Notes: generated from the letters alone by a model not told the origin. A DNA stretch of 64,000 nt from Streptomyces sp. KL109B (GCF_030766935.1 NZ_JASERL010000011.1:186001-250000), one strand, 5' to 3'. Positions 1 to 8,591 are shown, numbered from the stretch's first letter. Made by a program: numbers and translations.

Positions 1-687
1 GATGCTGACGGTGCCGTCGGACAGCGGGATGTACCAGAGCCAGCCGTCGGGCAGGTTCTCGATGAGGGTGTCGCCTGCCCGGTTGCCGGGGTAGCGCTCG
101 CAGCCCTGCCAGTACGACCACACGGCGATGTTGCGCAGGTCGTCGTGCCATTCGATGAGGTCGAACCGGCGGGCCAGGAGGTGCTGTTGACCGGAGGCGT
201 CGACGAGCATCCGGCTGCGGGCGGTCCTCGGCGTCGCCGCGCCCTTCGGCTGGTAGGTCACGCCGGTGACGCGGTCGCCGTCCTGGAGGATGTCCTTGAC
301 GGTGGCTTCCTCGACGACGACGGCGCCGAGTTCGCGGGCGCGGGCGAGGAGCAGCGCGTCGAAGTCGGCGCGGCGCACCTGGTGCACGTTCTCGTACGGT
401 GAGCCCTCGTTGAACCGGAAGTCCCACGGCTCGATGCCGGCGCCCCACACGAACGTGGCCCCGTACTTGCGCAAGTAGCCGATCTCGTCCAGCCGTTCGC
501 GTACACCCATGCGCTCCAGTGCGGGCACCAGACCGGGGTTGAGGGACTCGCCGATGTGATAGCGCGGGAACTTGTCCCGTTCGAGCACCAGGACGCGGCG
601 CCCTTCCTTGGCCAGAAGCCCGGCGGTCACCGCCCCGGCCGGTCCGCCGCCCACCACGATGACGTCGTACTGCTCGTCGATACTGAT
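1..687 (-). CDS. Flavin-dependent halogenase, N-terminal part (cut by window edge)
   Basis: The minus-strand frame begins with a Rossmann FAD motif GGGPAG about 13 residues in, followed by ERDKFPRYHIGESL, and near the window edge carries WLWYIP, the WxWxIP signature of FADH2-dependent halogenases. Such enzymes chlorinate or brominate electron-rich aromatic or carrier-bound substrates and need a flavin reductase. About 229 residues are visible; the C-terminal half lies outside. The start is unclear: a good AGGAG site is followed by GTG at 695-693, but that GTG is out of frame by one base with the halogenase body; the in-frame codon at 687-685 is ATC, and the next in-frame GTG is at 843. The 264 bases to the next gene show nothing else. 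Confidence 0.85.
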   Translation of the reverse strand, partial: MSIDEQYDVIVVGGGPAGAVTAGLLAKEGRRVLVLERDKFPRYHIGESLNPGLVPALERMGVRERLDEIGYLRKYGATFVWGAGIEPWDFRFNEGSPYENVHQVRRADFDALLLARARELGAVVVEEATVKDILQDGDRVTGVTYQPKGAATPRTARSRMLVDASGQQHLLARRFDLIEWHDDLRNIAVWSYWQGCERYPGNRAGDTLIENLPDGWLWYIPLSDGTVSI

Positions 688-951
688 GTCGTCACTCCTG
701 TTGATCCGGGGGAGGTGAAGTACGACCTGCCGCCGCGGTCGGCTACGGACCGTCCGGGCACACGTCGTCCCGCCTTCGGCCTGCTGCCGAACGCCACCGG
801 ACGCTATCGGCCCGAGGCCGCGCGAATCCTCCGCGTTAGCCACTCCGAAGTGCGGAAACACTCGATGGGATGGCCGGCCGTTCCCTTGTCGCCGGATGAT
901 CGTTTCCGGTGTCCGCGATCTCCACGGCGACGGCGCCGGGCGGGCGTGGTT

Positions 952-1362
952 TCAGTTCGTGATGTCGACGGCGTGGGTGTACTGATCGTCGGTCACGGGC
1001 TCCAGCCACGTGGTTCCGTCGCCATTGGCGTCGCCGACGACCATGGCGATGTGCGCCATGAGGGAGGTGTCGGTGGCACCGTGCCAATGCTCCTCGCCGG
1101 GTGGGCACTTGATGGTCTGGCCGGCGCTGACACGTACGACGCTGCCGTCGCGGGTGCCGACGAGGCCGGTTCCGTCGGTGACGTAGAGGGTCTGGCCGTT
1201 GGCGTGGGAGTGCCAGTTGGTTCGGGCGCCGGGGGTGAAGCGGACCAGGGCGGCGGCCAGGCGGGCGGGTTCGGCCGGAGTTTCGATCATGTTGAGGTAG
1301 ACGTCGCCGGTGAAGCGTTCGGCGGGGGCTTGGTGGGTGGGGGTCCGAGTGATGTGTTCCAT
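952..1362 (-). CDS. Small single-domain cupin protein
   Basis: A 136-residue protein consisting of one cupin barrel. Motif 1 reads WHSHANGQ (His-x-His then Gln in place of the usual Glu) and motif 2 PPGEEHWH. Three His plus one Gln is the metal-ligand set known from cupin hydroxynitrile lyases and related small carboxymuconolactone-associated cupins, so a Mn/Fe-dependent lyase, isomerase or detoxifying enzyme is possible; the substrate cannot be told. I chose the ATG at 1362 because the protein then begins just before the conserved barrel; the frame stays open upstream but that part is low-complexity shadow sequence. It follows the SDR at 1433 on the same strand, separated by 70 bases, and may be its operon partner. 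Confidence 0.75.
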   Translation of the reverse strand: MEHITRTPTHQAPAERFTGDVYLNMIETPAEPARLAAALVRFTPGARTNWHSHANGQTLYVTDGTGLVGTRDGSVVRVSAGQTIKCPPGEEHWHGATDTSLMAHIAMVVGDANGDGTTWLEPVTDDQYTHAVDITN

Positions 1363-1432
1363 GACGGCTTTCCGTGCGCTTTCTGTGTGGGTGGGGTTGG
1401 TGGGTGGGGTGGGGTGTCGTGGTCGGCCCGTG

Positions 1433-2200
1433 TCACTGGGCGGTGTAGCCGCCGTCGACCGGGAGAGCGACGCCGGTGACGTACCTGGCACCGTCACTGC
1501 ACAGCCACAGAACGGCCTGGGCGATCTCGTCCGCGGTGCCGAGCCGGTCGATGGCCTGGCCGGACGCGGCCCGGCCGCGATCGAGTTCGCCTCCTTCGAC
1601 CATGGCGTCGACCATCGGGGTGGCGATGGTGCCGGGGCAGACGGCGTTGATGCGTACGCCGCGGGAGCCGTACTCAAGGGCCGCGCTCTTCGTCAGGCCT
1701 ACCACGCCGTGCTTGGCGGCGTGGTAGGCGGCGCGGCCGGGGTTGCCCACGAGGCCGCCGAGGGACGAGCAGTTGACGATCGCGCCACTGCCCTGGGCGC
1801 GCATGTGGCGCAGTTCGTGCTTCACGCTCGCCCAGATACCGCGCAGGTTGACGGCCTGGACGCGGTCGAACTGGTCGGCGCTCTCGTCGGCGGCGTCGGT
1901 GGGCGGGACCATGATGCCGGCGTTGTTGTACGCCATGTCGAGCCGCCCGAACGTTTCCACGGTGCGGTCGACGGCGGCGGCGACCTGGTCCTCGTCCGAG
2001 ACGTCGCAGACCAGCGCGAGCGCCCGGTGGCCGTCGTCGACGAGCTGTTCGGCGGCGGCCTTCGCGGCATTCCCGTCGATGTCGGCGAGTGCGACGGCGG
2101 CCCCCGCGGTGGCGAAGGCCCGGGCGGTGGCCAGGCCCATGCCGGAGCCGGCGCCAGTGATGAGGGCGACCTGGCCGACGAAGTCGTAGGTGGGGTTCAT
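1433..2200 (-). CDS. Short-chain dehydrogenase/reductase (SDR)
   Basis: 255 residues, the classical SDR length. Visible are the cofactor motif TGAGSGMG near residue 15, NNAG in the middle, a catalytic Ser in NCSS and the YHAAK Tyr-Lys pair, then the C-terminal PVDGGY end typical of the family. It should oxidise an alcohol or reduce a ketone with NAD(P)H; ADID after strand 2 suggests NAD(H) preference. It is divergent from the XRE regulator at 2395 and separated from it by 194 bases holding a triple 10-bp repeat, so that regulator is the obvious candidate for its control. The ATG at 2200 was chosen because the SDR fold starts there. Confidence 0.85.
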   Translation of the reverse strand: MNPTYDFVGQVALITGAGSGMGLATARAFATAGAAVALADIDGNAAKAAAEQLVDDGHRALALVCDVSDEDQVAAAVDRTVETFGRLDMAYNNAGIMVPPTDAADESADQFDRVQAVNLRGIWASVKHELRHMRAQGSGAIVNCSSLGGLVGNPGRAAYHAAKHGVVGLTKSAALEYGSRGVRINAVCPGTIATPMVDAMVEGGELDRGRAASGQAIDRLGTADEIAQAVLWLCSDGARYVTGVALPVDGGYTAQ

Positions 2201-2212
2201 GGTGTGTGCTCC

Positions 2213-2242
2213 CAACGAGGTGCAACGAGGTGCAACGAGGTG
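2213..2242. repeat. Three perfect tandem copies of a 10-bp unit in a divergent promoter
   Basis: CAACGAGGTG is repeated three times without a gap, directly upstream of the minus-strand SDR start (2200) and in the leader of the plus-strand XRE regulator (2395). A 10-bp period is about one helical turn, so the copies face the same side of the DNA. This may be an iterated operator or simple slippage expansion; the sequence alone does not decide. Confidence 0.6.
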
Positions 2243-2394
2243 TACGGATGTGCGTGTCGGCGTGTGGTGGACGCGGCGCCGGTGTTGTGCCACCTCACCC
2301 AGGCAAGCGCCGTCCCGCGCGGAGAGCGAGTCACCGACGAGGGGTGTACCGGCAGTACATCGCTCCGGATCCCACCTGGCCGTACGGTCGAGAC

Positions 2395-3267
2395 ATGGAC
2401 AACCGTGACGAGGTCCGCGAGTTCCTGACCTCGCGGCGCGCCAAGATCAGCCCCGAACGGGCCGGGCTGCCCACCGGCTCCCGTCGCCGGGTACCGGGCC
2501 TGCGCCGCAGCGAGGTCGCCGCCCTGGCCGACATGAGCGTGGAGTACTACGCGAAGCTGGAGCGCGGCCACCTCGCCGGGGTCTCCCCGGCCGTCCTCGA
2601 AGCGGTCGCCCGTGTCCTCCAGCTCGACGACGCCGAGCGCGCCCACCTGCTGAACCTGGCGCAGGCCGCCGACGGGAGCGACGCCCTGACCCGGCCACGG
2701 CGCCGCCGCGCCAAGGACGGCTGGACCGCACACCGCAGCCTGCAGTGGACGCTGGACACCATCACCGCGGGACCGGCGTTCGTCCGCAACGGCCGCATGG
2801 ACGTCCTCGCCACGAACCAACTGGCCCGCGCCTTCTACCGCGACCTCTACGCCACCCCCGCCAACCAGGCGAACCTCGCCCGTTTCAACTTCCTGGACCC
2901 GGCCTCCCGGCGCTTCTACCCGGACTGGGACCGGTTCGCGGACGTGGCCGTCGCCATCCTGCGCACCGAGGCGGGCCGCAACCCGTACGACAAGGGTCTG
3001 CACGACCTCGTCGGTGAACTGTCCACCCGCAGCGAGGAGTTCCGCACCCGCTGGGGCGCCCACGACGTCCGCCACCACGGCACCGGCACCAAGCGCTTCC
3101 ACCACGAGACCGTCGGCGACCTCACCCTCGCCTTCGAGGGACTCGAACTGGCCGCCGAGCCCGGCCTGACCCTGACCATCTACGCCGCCGAGCCCGGCTC
3201 CGCATCGGAGGAGGGCCTGCGCCTGCTCGCCTCATGGGCCGCCACCCACGATCCTTCAGCTGCCTGA
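2395..3267 (+). CDS. XRE-family regulator with MmyB-like ligand-binding domain
   Basis: 290 residues. An N-terminal helix-turn-helix (about residues 10-75, with SEVAALADMSVEYYAKLERG as the recognition region) is followed by an MmyB-like domain whose hallmarks are FNFLDPASRRFYPDWDR and a C-terminal TIYAAEPGS stretch. Proteins of this type in streptomycetes are local repressors or activators of a neighbouring oxidoreductase and are thought to bind fatty-acid-like ligands. The start at 2395 gives the canonical short N terminus MDNRDEVREFL; the frame is open further upstream but that region is promoter. It faces the SDR at 1433 across the triple repeat and overlaps the 3' end of the converging paralogue at 3256. 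Confidence 0.9.
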   Translation: MDNRDEVREFLTSRRAKISPERAGLPTGSRRRVPGLRRSEVAALADMSVEYYAKLERGHLAGVSPAVLEAVARVLQLDDAERAHLLNLAQAADGSDALTRPRRRRAKDGWTAHRSLQWTLDTITAGPAFVRNGRMDVLATNQLARAFYRDLYATPANQANLARFNFLDPASRRFYPDWDRFADVAVAILRTEAGRNPYDKGLHDLVGELSTRSEEFRTRWGAHDVRHHGTGTKRFHHETVGDLTLAFEGLELAAEPGLTLTIYAAEPGSASEEGLRLLASWAATHDPSAA

Positions 3268-4158
3268 GGAGTGCTGCGGGCCGGTGGTCCTGGGGGTGGG
3301 GCGTGGTGCGGTCATGTCGAGGAGAAGCAGGGCGTCGTGGTCGGGGGTGCCGGGTTCGGCGGTGTAGACGCCGAGGCGCTGGCCGGGTGTGCCTTCGACG
3401 TGCAGCGACTGCGAGGTGAGGGTGATCGTTCCGACGTGCGGGTGGTGGAACGTCTTGTGGGCGGGCTTACGGCCGGTCACCTCGTAGCGCTCCCACAGGC
3501 CCGCGAAGTCGGGGCTTTTGAGGAGGAGTTCGCCGACGAGGTTGGTGAGGTCGGGGGCGTCGGGCGCGGTCCCGGCGATGGCGCGCAGGCGGGCGACGCA
3601 CGCGGTGATCTGGCGGTCCCAGTCGGGGAACAGATCGCGGGCGGCCGGGTGGAGGAAGAGATAGCGGGCGAGGTTGCGGTGCTTGGCCGACCAGTCGTCG
3701 AGGCCCGCGTACAGGGCGAGGCCGCCGGGGTTCGAGGCGAGCATGTCCATGCTGCGGCTGATGACGTAGGCCGGGTTCGGGCGCAGTGACTCGAGCAGCA
3801 GCTTCAGATGGGGGCGCACGGTCCGGCTGGGGGCGGGCGGTGGCTCGCCGACGTAGCGGGCGGCGCGGGCGGCGAGCTCGCGCAGGTGCTGGTGCTCCTG
3901 GTCGTCCATGCGCAGGGCGCGGGCGAGGGAGTCGAGCACGGCGGGGCTGGGGCGGGTCTCTTTGCCGCGTTCCAGACGCACGTAGTAGTCGATGCTGATG
4001 CCTGCGAGGGTGGCCAATTCCTCGCGGCGCAGCCCTGGGGTGCGGCGTACGCCGGCGCCGATGGTGAGGCCGACGTGCTCGGGGCTGGTCTGGGTCCGGC
4101 GGGCACGCAGGTAGCGGCCCAGCTCGGCGCCCTCGCTGTGCGCGCTCTCGGATGCCAT
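3256..4158 (-). CDS. Second XRE-family MmyB-like regulator
   Basis: 300 residues, paralogous in architecture to the gene it meets head-on. The HTH contains LATLAGISIDYYVRLERGKE, the ligand-binding half ARYLFLHPAARDLFPDWDRQ and a C-terminal VYTAEPGTPDHDALLLLD. The start at 4158 gives MASESAHSEG, in keeping with the family; a long open frame upstream belongs to the opposite strand of the aldo/keto reductase. Its last codons overlap those of the converging regulator by 12 bp. It is divergent from the aldo/keto reductase at 4378 with 219 bases between, so it probably controls that gene and the alcohol dehydrogenase behind it. Confidence 0.9.
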   Translation of the reverse strand: MASESAHSEGAELGRYLRARRTQTSPEHVGLTIGAGVRRTPGLRREELATLAGISIDYYVRLERGKETRPSPAVLDSLARALRMDDQEHQHLRELAARAARYVGEPPPAPSRTVRPHLKLLLESLRPNPAYVISRSMDMLASNPGGLALYAGLDDWSAKHRNLARYLFLHPAARDLFPDWDRQITACVARLRAIAGTAPDAPDLTNLVGELLLKSPDFAGLWERYEVTGRKPAHKTFHHPHVGTITLTSQSLHVEGTPGQRLGVYTAEPGTPDHDALLLLDMTAPRPTPRTTGPQHSSGS

Positions 4159-4377
4159 GACCCCAGTCTCACCCGGTCGGTGCCCGCGGCGCGGGCGGGA
4201 GGGGGGCCCTGTCAGTACCCCCGAAGAGCCCGCCCTGCCACACCGCCGCGATCCGGGCGAAGGTGGTTGGGCAAGACGCCGACATCGTGATCGGTTCTCC
4301 GGAGCGGCACAGGCACGATCCGCTGATCCGGACGACGACACGGATGCCGGGCGACACCACGATGCGAAGAAGGCGAG

Positions 4378-5355
4378 ATGCGGTACATCAAACTGCGTGA
4401 CCTGGAGGTTTCCCGGATCGGGCTGGGCGCCATGGGCATGTCCCACGGCTACACCGGCTCCGGCACCGACGACGCGGAGTCGATCAGGACGGTGCACCGG
4501 GCGCTGGAACTGGGCGTCACGCTCATCGACACCGCCGAGATCTACGGCCCGTACACCAACGAGGAGCTGCTCGGGCGCGCGCTGAAGGGCCGTCGGGACC
4601 AGGTGGTGCTGGCCACGAAGTTCGGCCTGGTCTCCCACGGCGGCGAGGGTGCGTGGAACCTGGACTCCGGCCCCGCCAACATCCGCACCGCCGTCGAGGG
4701 CTCCCTGAAGCGGCTGGGCACCGACCACATCGACCTGTACTACCAGCACCGGGTCGACCCGCACACGCCGGTCGAGGAGACCGCCGGCGCCGTGCGGGAG
4801 CTGATCTCCGAAGGCAAGGTGCGAGCCTTCGGGCTCTCGGAGGCCGGCCCGGACACGATCCGCCGCGCCCACGCCGTGCAGCCGGTCACCGCCGTCCAGT
4901 CCGAGTACTCCCTGTTCACCCGCGGTATCGAGGACCGTGTCCTGCCGGTGCTGCGGGAGCTGAACATCGGCTTGGTGCCGTTCTCCCCGCTCGGCCGGGG
5001 CGTACTGACCGGCACCGTCCGCTCCACCGACCAGTTCGACGAGAACGACTTCCGCCGCGGCAACCCGCGCTTCACCGGCGAGAACTTCCGCCGCAACCTC
5101 GCCCTGGCCGACGAGGTCAAGGCGCTGGCCGACGAGGCCGGAGCCACACCCGGGCAGGTGGCGCTGGCCTGGCTGCTGGCCCAGGGTGACGACATCGCCC
5201 CGATCCCCGGCACCAAGCGCGTGGCCCGGGTCGAGGAGAACACCGCCGCCGACGCCGTCACGCTGACCGCCGGGCAGTTGGAAAGGCTCTCCGGTCTGCC
5301 GCCCGCTGCGGGCGCCACCCACACCGAGGCCCAGGCCCGCATGCTGGAGCGCTGA
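4378..5355 (+). CDS. Aldo/keto reductase
   Basis: 325 residues. The catalytic tetrad is visible: Asp and Tyr in LIDTAEIYGPYTNEELLG, Lys in VLATKFG and His in YYQHRVD; the C-terminal IPGTKRVARVEEN is the NADPH-binding segment. The family reduces aldehydes and ketones with NADPH as a monomeric TIM barrel in the cytosol. A GAAGAAGG ribosome site lies 6-7 bases before the ATG. It is followed after 50 bases by a zinc alcohol dehydrogenase on the same strand; together they could interconvert a carbonyl and an alcohol. The 219 bases upstream hold no other gene and presumably the shared promoter with the regulator at 3256. Confidence 0.92.
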   Translation: MRYIKLRDLEVSRIGLGAMGMSHGYTGSGTDDAESIRTVHRALELGVTLIDTAEIYGPYTNEELLGRALKGRRDQVVLATKFGLVSHGGEGAWNLDSGPANIRTAVEGSLKRLGTDHIDLYYQHRVDPHTPVEETAGAVRELISEGKVRAFGLSEAGPDTIRRAHAVQPVTAVQSEYSLFTRGIEDRVLPVLRELNIGLVPFSPLGRGVLTGTVRSTDQFDENDFRRGNPRFTGENFRRNLALADEVKALADEAGATPGQVALAWLLAQGDDIAPIPGTKRVARVEENTAADAVTLTAGQLERLSGLPPAAGATHTEAQARMLER

Positions 5356-5405
5356 CGCCGCCCCGCCACGATCTCAGCCCACCCCCCGTTTGGAGCAACC
5401 CCCTC

Positions 5406-6434
5406 ATGCGTGCAGCAGTGATGTACGGAGCCGGAGACGTCCGCGTCGAGGACCGGCCCGACCCGAAGATCGTCCAGCCGGCCGACGCGGTGGTCCGCGT
5501 GGTCGCCTCCTGCGTGTGCGGCAGCGACCTGTGGCCCTACGCGTCCATGCCCGCCACCGGCACCGGCCGACCCATGGGTCACGAGTTCCTCGGCGTCGTC
5601 GAGGAGACCGGCGCGGACGTGACCGGCCTCAAGGCGGGAGACCTCGTTGTCGCGCCGTTCACGTACAGCGACAACACCTGCGACTACTGCGCCAAGGGCC
5701 TGCACATCTCGTGCCGCGACGGCGGCCGGTACGGATTCGACGGAGTCGACGGCGGCCAGGGCGAAGCCGTCCGTGTCCCGCACGCGGACGGCACCCTCGT
5801 GAAGCTGCCCGTGGCCGCCGACTCCGCGCTGCTGCCCTCCCTGCTGGCACTGTCCGATGTGATGACCACCGGCCACCACGGCGCCGTCACCGCTGGCGTC
5901 ACCCGCGGCGACACCGTGCTGGTCGTGGGGGACGGCGCGGTCGGCCTGTGCGCGGTCCTCGCCGCGCACAGGCTCGGCGCCGAACGGATCGTCCTCGCCG
6001 GCCGCCACACACCCCGCACCGACCTGGGCCGCCGCTTCGGCGCCACCGATGTCGTCGCCGCCCGCGGAGAGGAGGGCATCGCCCGGATCCGCGAGCTGGC
6101 CGGCGGCGTGGACAAGGTGATCGAGGCCGTCGGCACCCGCCCGGCCCTCGACACCGCACTCGGCGCGGTCCGTGACGGCGGCATCATCAGCCGCCTCGGC
6201 GTGCCGCAGTACGAGGAGGGCCCGATCGGCCCCGGTCTGTTCATGCGCAACATCACCCTGACCGGCGGCGCCAGCCCCGCCCGCGCGTACATCGAGCAGC
6301 TGCTGCCCGACGTCCTGGACGGCACCATCGCCCCCGGCCGCGTCTTCGATCAGACCTTCACCCTCGACCAGACTCCGGACGCCTACCGGGCCATGGCGGA
6401 CCGTCAGGTCCTCAAGGCCCTCATCCGCCCCTGA
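5406..6434 (+). CDS. Zinc-dependent alcohol dehydrogenase (MDR family)
   Basis: 342 residues. Catalytic zinc ligands are seen in CVCGSDLW and MGHEFLGVVEE, and the nucleotide fold in VVGDGAVGLCAVLAAHRLG. The structural zinc lobe reads SDNTCDYCAKGLHISC: only three of the usual four cysteines, with Asp or Asn where the first should be, a variant common in actinobacterial members. It should oxidise a primary or secondary alcohol with NAD(P)+. It follows the aldo/keto reductase by 50 bases with a weak GGAG site 11 bases before the ATG, so one transcript is likely. It is the last gene before the tRNA-derived junction. Confidence 0.9.
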   Translation: MRAAVMYGAGDVRVEDRPDPKIVQPADAVVRVVASCVCGSDLWPYASMPATGTGRPMGHEFLGVVEETGADVTGLKAGDLVVAPFTYSDNTCDYCAKGLHISCRDGGRYGFDGVDGGQGEAVRVPHADGTLVKLPVAADSALLPSLLALSDVMTTGHHGAVTAGVTRGDTVLVVGDGAVGLCAVLAAHRLGAERIVLAGRHTPRTDLGRRFGATDVVAARGEEGIARIRELAGGVDKVIEAVGTRPALDTALGAVRDGGIISRLGVPQYEEGPIGPGLFMRNITLTGGASPARAYIEQLLPDVLDGTIAPGRVFDQTFTLDQTPDAYRAMADRQVLKALIRP

Positions 6435-6480
6435 ACGGCCGGTTATGGGCTGGGAGCGGGGAGCGTGGGAGCAACAGAAA

Positions 6481-6504
6481 AAGGGCCGTTCGAAAACGGC
6501 CCTT
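6481..6504 (-). terminator. Rho-independent terminator of the former tRNA-Pro gene
   Basis: A perfect 10-bp stem (AAGGGCCGTT and its complement) with a 4-base CGAA loop. Read on the minus strand the hairpin is followed by a T-rich run (TTTTTCTGTT), so it terminates leftward transcription, that is, the tRNA-Pro gene whose 3' half ends 30 bases upstream. Confidence 0.8.
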
Positions 6505-6533
6505 CACCCGCGACGTTCGATCGTTCGAACTTG

Positions 6534-6575
6534 TCGGGACGACAGGATTTGAACCTGCGCCCCCTTGACCCCCAG
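6534..6575 (-). other. 3' half of tRNA-Pro(GGG), probable attachment-site remnant
   Basis: On the minus strand the sequence from CTGGGGGTCAAG (anticodon loop with anticodon GGG and the 3' side of its stem) through the T arm GCAGGTTCAAATCCTGT to the acceptor strand CGTCCCG and discriminator A is that of an actinobacterial tRNA-Pro. The 5' half is absent: bases after 6575 do not pair with the anticodon stem and instead encode transposase. An identity block from anticodon loop to 3' end is the usual core of attB/attP for actinomycete integrative elements; pSAM2 is known to use tRNA-Pro this way. A functional copy should exist at the other end of the element or elsewhere. Confidence 0.75.
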
Positions 6576-7253
6576 CGCATCCACGGCGAACTCGCCCTCC
6601 TCGGCATCCGGATCGCACCATCCACCGTCCGGGAGATCCTCAAGGCCGACGGCATCGACCCAGCCCCACAGCGAACCACCAATCACCTGGGCCAACTTCC
6701 TGCGCTCCCAAGCTGAGGCGATCCTCGCGATGGACTTCATCGAGACCGTCACTCTCACCGGCCAGCGTCAGTACGTCCTCGTCGCCATCCACCACGCCGG
6801 CAGAAGGATCCGCGTCCTGGGCAACGAAACCTGGTCATGGACCTGGAAGACGCCGGACAAGCCCCTGCGATCAAGTACCTCATCCGCGACCGAGACGCCA
6901 AGTACCCACCAGCGATCGACGACATCGTCGAGCAGGCTGGCATCACCACCACCCTCACCGGCATCCGGATCCCCCGCATGAACTCGATCACGGAACGCTG
7001 GGTACGGACCCTGCGACGCGAGCTCCTCGACCGCACCCTGATCTGGAACGAACACCACCTGCGCCACGCACTGCACGCACTGAAGGAATACGAGCAGCAC
7101 GACAACAAGCACCGCACGCACCGAACACTCCAAGCAGCCGCCCCACTCCACGCCTCGCCCGAACCCCTCGATCCGGAACAAATCGACCGCCTAAGCATTC
7201 GCCGACACGACCGCCTCAGCGGCGTGATCCACGCATACCGGCATGTCTGCTGA
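6576..7253 (+). pseudogene. Decayed DDE transposase/integrase-core gene
   Basis: Three frame segments give one rve-type transposase: RIHGELALLGIRIAPSTVRE (about 6576-6680), then WANFLRSQAEAILAMDFIET in another frame (to about 6830), then MDLEDAG, YLIRDRDAKY, MNSITERWVRT and RLSIRRHDRLSGVIHAYRH to a stop at 7253. The three acidic DDE positions (MDF, RDRD, TER) survive but at least two frame changes and a missing stretch of roughly 15 residues before MDLEDAG make it inactive. The N-terminal part is lost exactly at the tRNA-Pro fragment. The 170 bases to the next gene hold only a promoter region. Confidence 0.85.
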
Positions 7254-7424
7254 CGTGCACGGACGTGTTTGTCGGCACGCACAACGCCCACGTACTCAAC
7301 GCGGAGCGCACTCCAGCGTCGGGCATGTCTCCGCTCCGCCCCCTGTACCAGCGGACGCAGTCTTCAGTACCGTCTTTCGGTCTGACCTTTGTCAGCTATG
7401 ACGCCGTCACGGAGGTGTGCGCAC

Positions 7425-8591
7425 GTGGACTTCCAGCTCAGTGAGGACCAGGAAACGATCCGCAAGGCCGTCGCAGGACTGCTCCGCGAGTTCGACGACG
7501 CCTACTGGAGCTCCAAGGACCAACAGCACGAATTCCCCGAGGAGTTCTACGCCGCCGTGGCGCGCGGTGGCTGGCTCGGCCTGACGATCCCGGAGGAGTA
7601 CGGCGGCCATGGCCTCGGGATCACCGAGGCCACGCTGCTGCTCGAGGAGGTGGCGCGCTCGGGCGGCGGAATGAACGCGGCGAGCGCGATCCACCTGAGC
7701 ATCTTCGGCATGCATCCCGTGGTCGTGCACGGCTCGGAGGAGCTCAAGCGGCGCACTCTCCCCCGCGTCGCCACCGGCGATCTGCACGTCTGCTTCGGCG
7801 TCACCGAGCCGGAAGCCGGGCTCGACACCACGCGGATCACCACGTTCGCGCGACGCGAGGGCGACCACTACGTCGTGGACGGCCGCAAGGTGTGGATCTC
7901 CAAGGCCATGGAGTCGGAGAAGATCCTGCTCCTGACCCGCACCACGCGCGCGGACGACGTGGACAAGAAGACGGACGGCATGACGCTGTTCCTGACCGAT
8001 CTCGACCGCGCGCACGTCGACATCCGCCCCATCGCGAAGATGGGCCGCAACGCCGTGACCTCCAACGAGCTGTTCATCGACGGGCTGCGGGTGCCGGTCG
8101 CCGACCGGGTCGGCGAGGAGGGGCAGGGATTCCGCTACATCCTCGACGGGCTCAATCCGGAGCGGATGCTGATCGCCGCCGAGGCGCTGGGGATCGGGCG
8201 GGTGGCGCTGGAGCGCGCGGTCAAATACGCCAACGAGCGGGAGGTGTTCGGGCGGCCCATCGGGATGAACCAGGGCCTGCAGTTCCCGCTCGCCGACTCC
8301 CTCGCCCGGCTCGACGCCGCGGAGCTGATGCTGCGCAAGGCGACCTGGCTGTACGACAACGGGCGCCCGTGCGGCCGCGAGGCGAACACCGCCAAGTACC
8401 TGTGCGCGGAGGCCGGTTTCGACGCGGCGGACCGGGCGCTGCAGACGCATGGAGGGATGGGATACGCCGAGGAATACGCGGTCGCGCGGTTTTTCCGGGA
8501 GGCGCGGCTGATGAAGATCGCGCCGATCAGCCAGGAGATGATCCTCAACTATCTGGGTTCGCACACGCTGGGCCTGCCGAGGAGCTACTGA
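7425..8591 (+). CDS. Acyl-CoA dehydrogenase
   Basis: 388 residues. FAD/substrate motifs are CFGVTEPEAGLDTT and VWISKAMES, with QTHGGMGYAEEYAVARFFRE near the C terminus. The usual medium-chain catalytic Glu position near the end reads IAPISQEM, lacking Glu, while NPERMLIAAEALG in helix G supplies a Glu, as in isovaleryl- and long-chain-type enzymes; I infer activity on branched or cyclic acyl-CoA. The GTG at 7425 is preceded by GGAGGT at 8-base spacing and gives the family start VDFQLSEDQE; an upstream in-frame ATG at 7389 lacks this support. A FadR-type regulator follows 3 bases downstream, so the pair is probably autoregulated. Confidence 0.9.
   Translation: MDFQLSEDQETIRKAVAGLLREFDDAYWSSKDQQHEFPEEFYAAVARGGWLGLTIPEEYGGHGLGITEATLLLEEVARSGGGMNAASAIHLSIFGMHPVVVHGSEELKRRTLPRVATGDLHVCFGVTEPEAGLDTTRITTFARREGDHYVVDGRKVWISKAMESEKILLLTRTTRADDVDKKTDGMTLFLTDLDRAHVDIRPIAKMGRNAVTSNELFIDGLRVPVADRVGEEGQGFRYILDGLNPERMLIAAEALGIGRVALERAVKYANEREVFGRPIGMNQGLQFPLADSLARLDAAELMLRKATWLYDNGRPCGREANTAKYLCAEAGFDAADRALQTHGGMGYAEEYAVARFFREARLMKIAPISQEMILNYLGSHTLGLPRSY

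Noticed and set aside
6534..6575. Functional tRNA-Pro gene
   Set aside because: The D arm, 5' acceptor strand and 5' anticodon stem are missing.
7254..7424. Terminal inverted repeat of the transposase element
   Set aside because: Only short scattered GCACG/CGTGC matches; no partner end is identifiable because the left end is lost.
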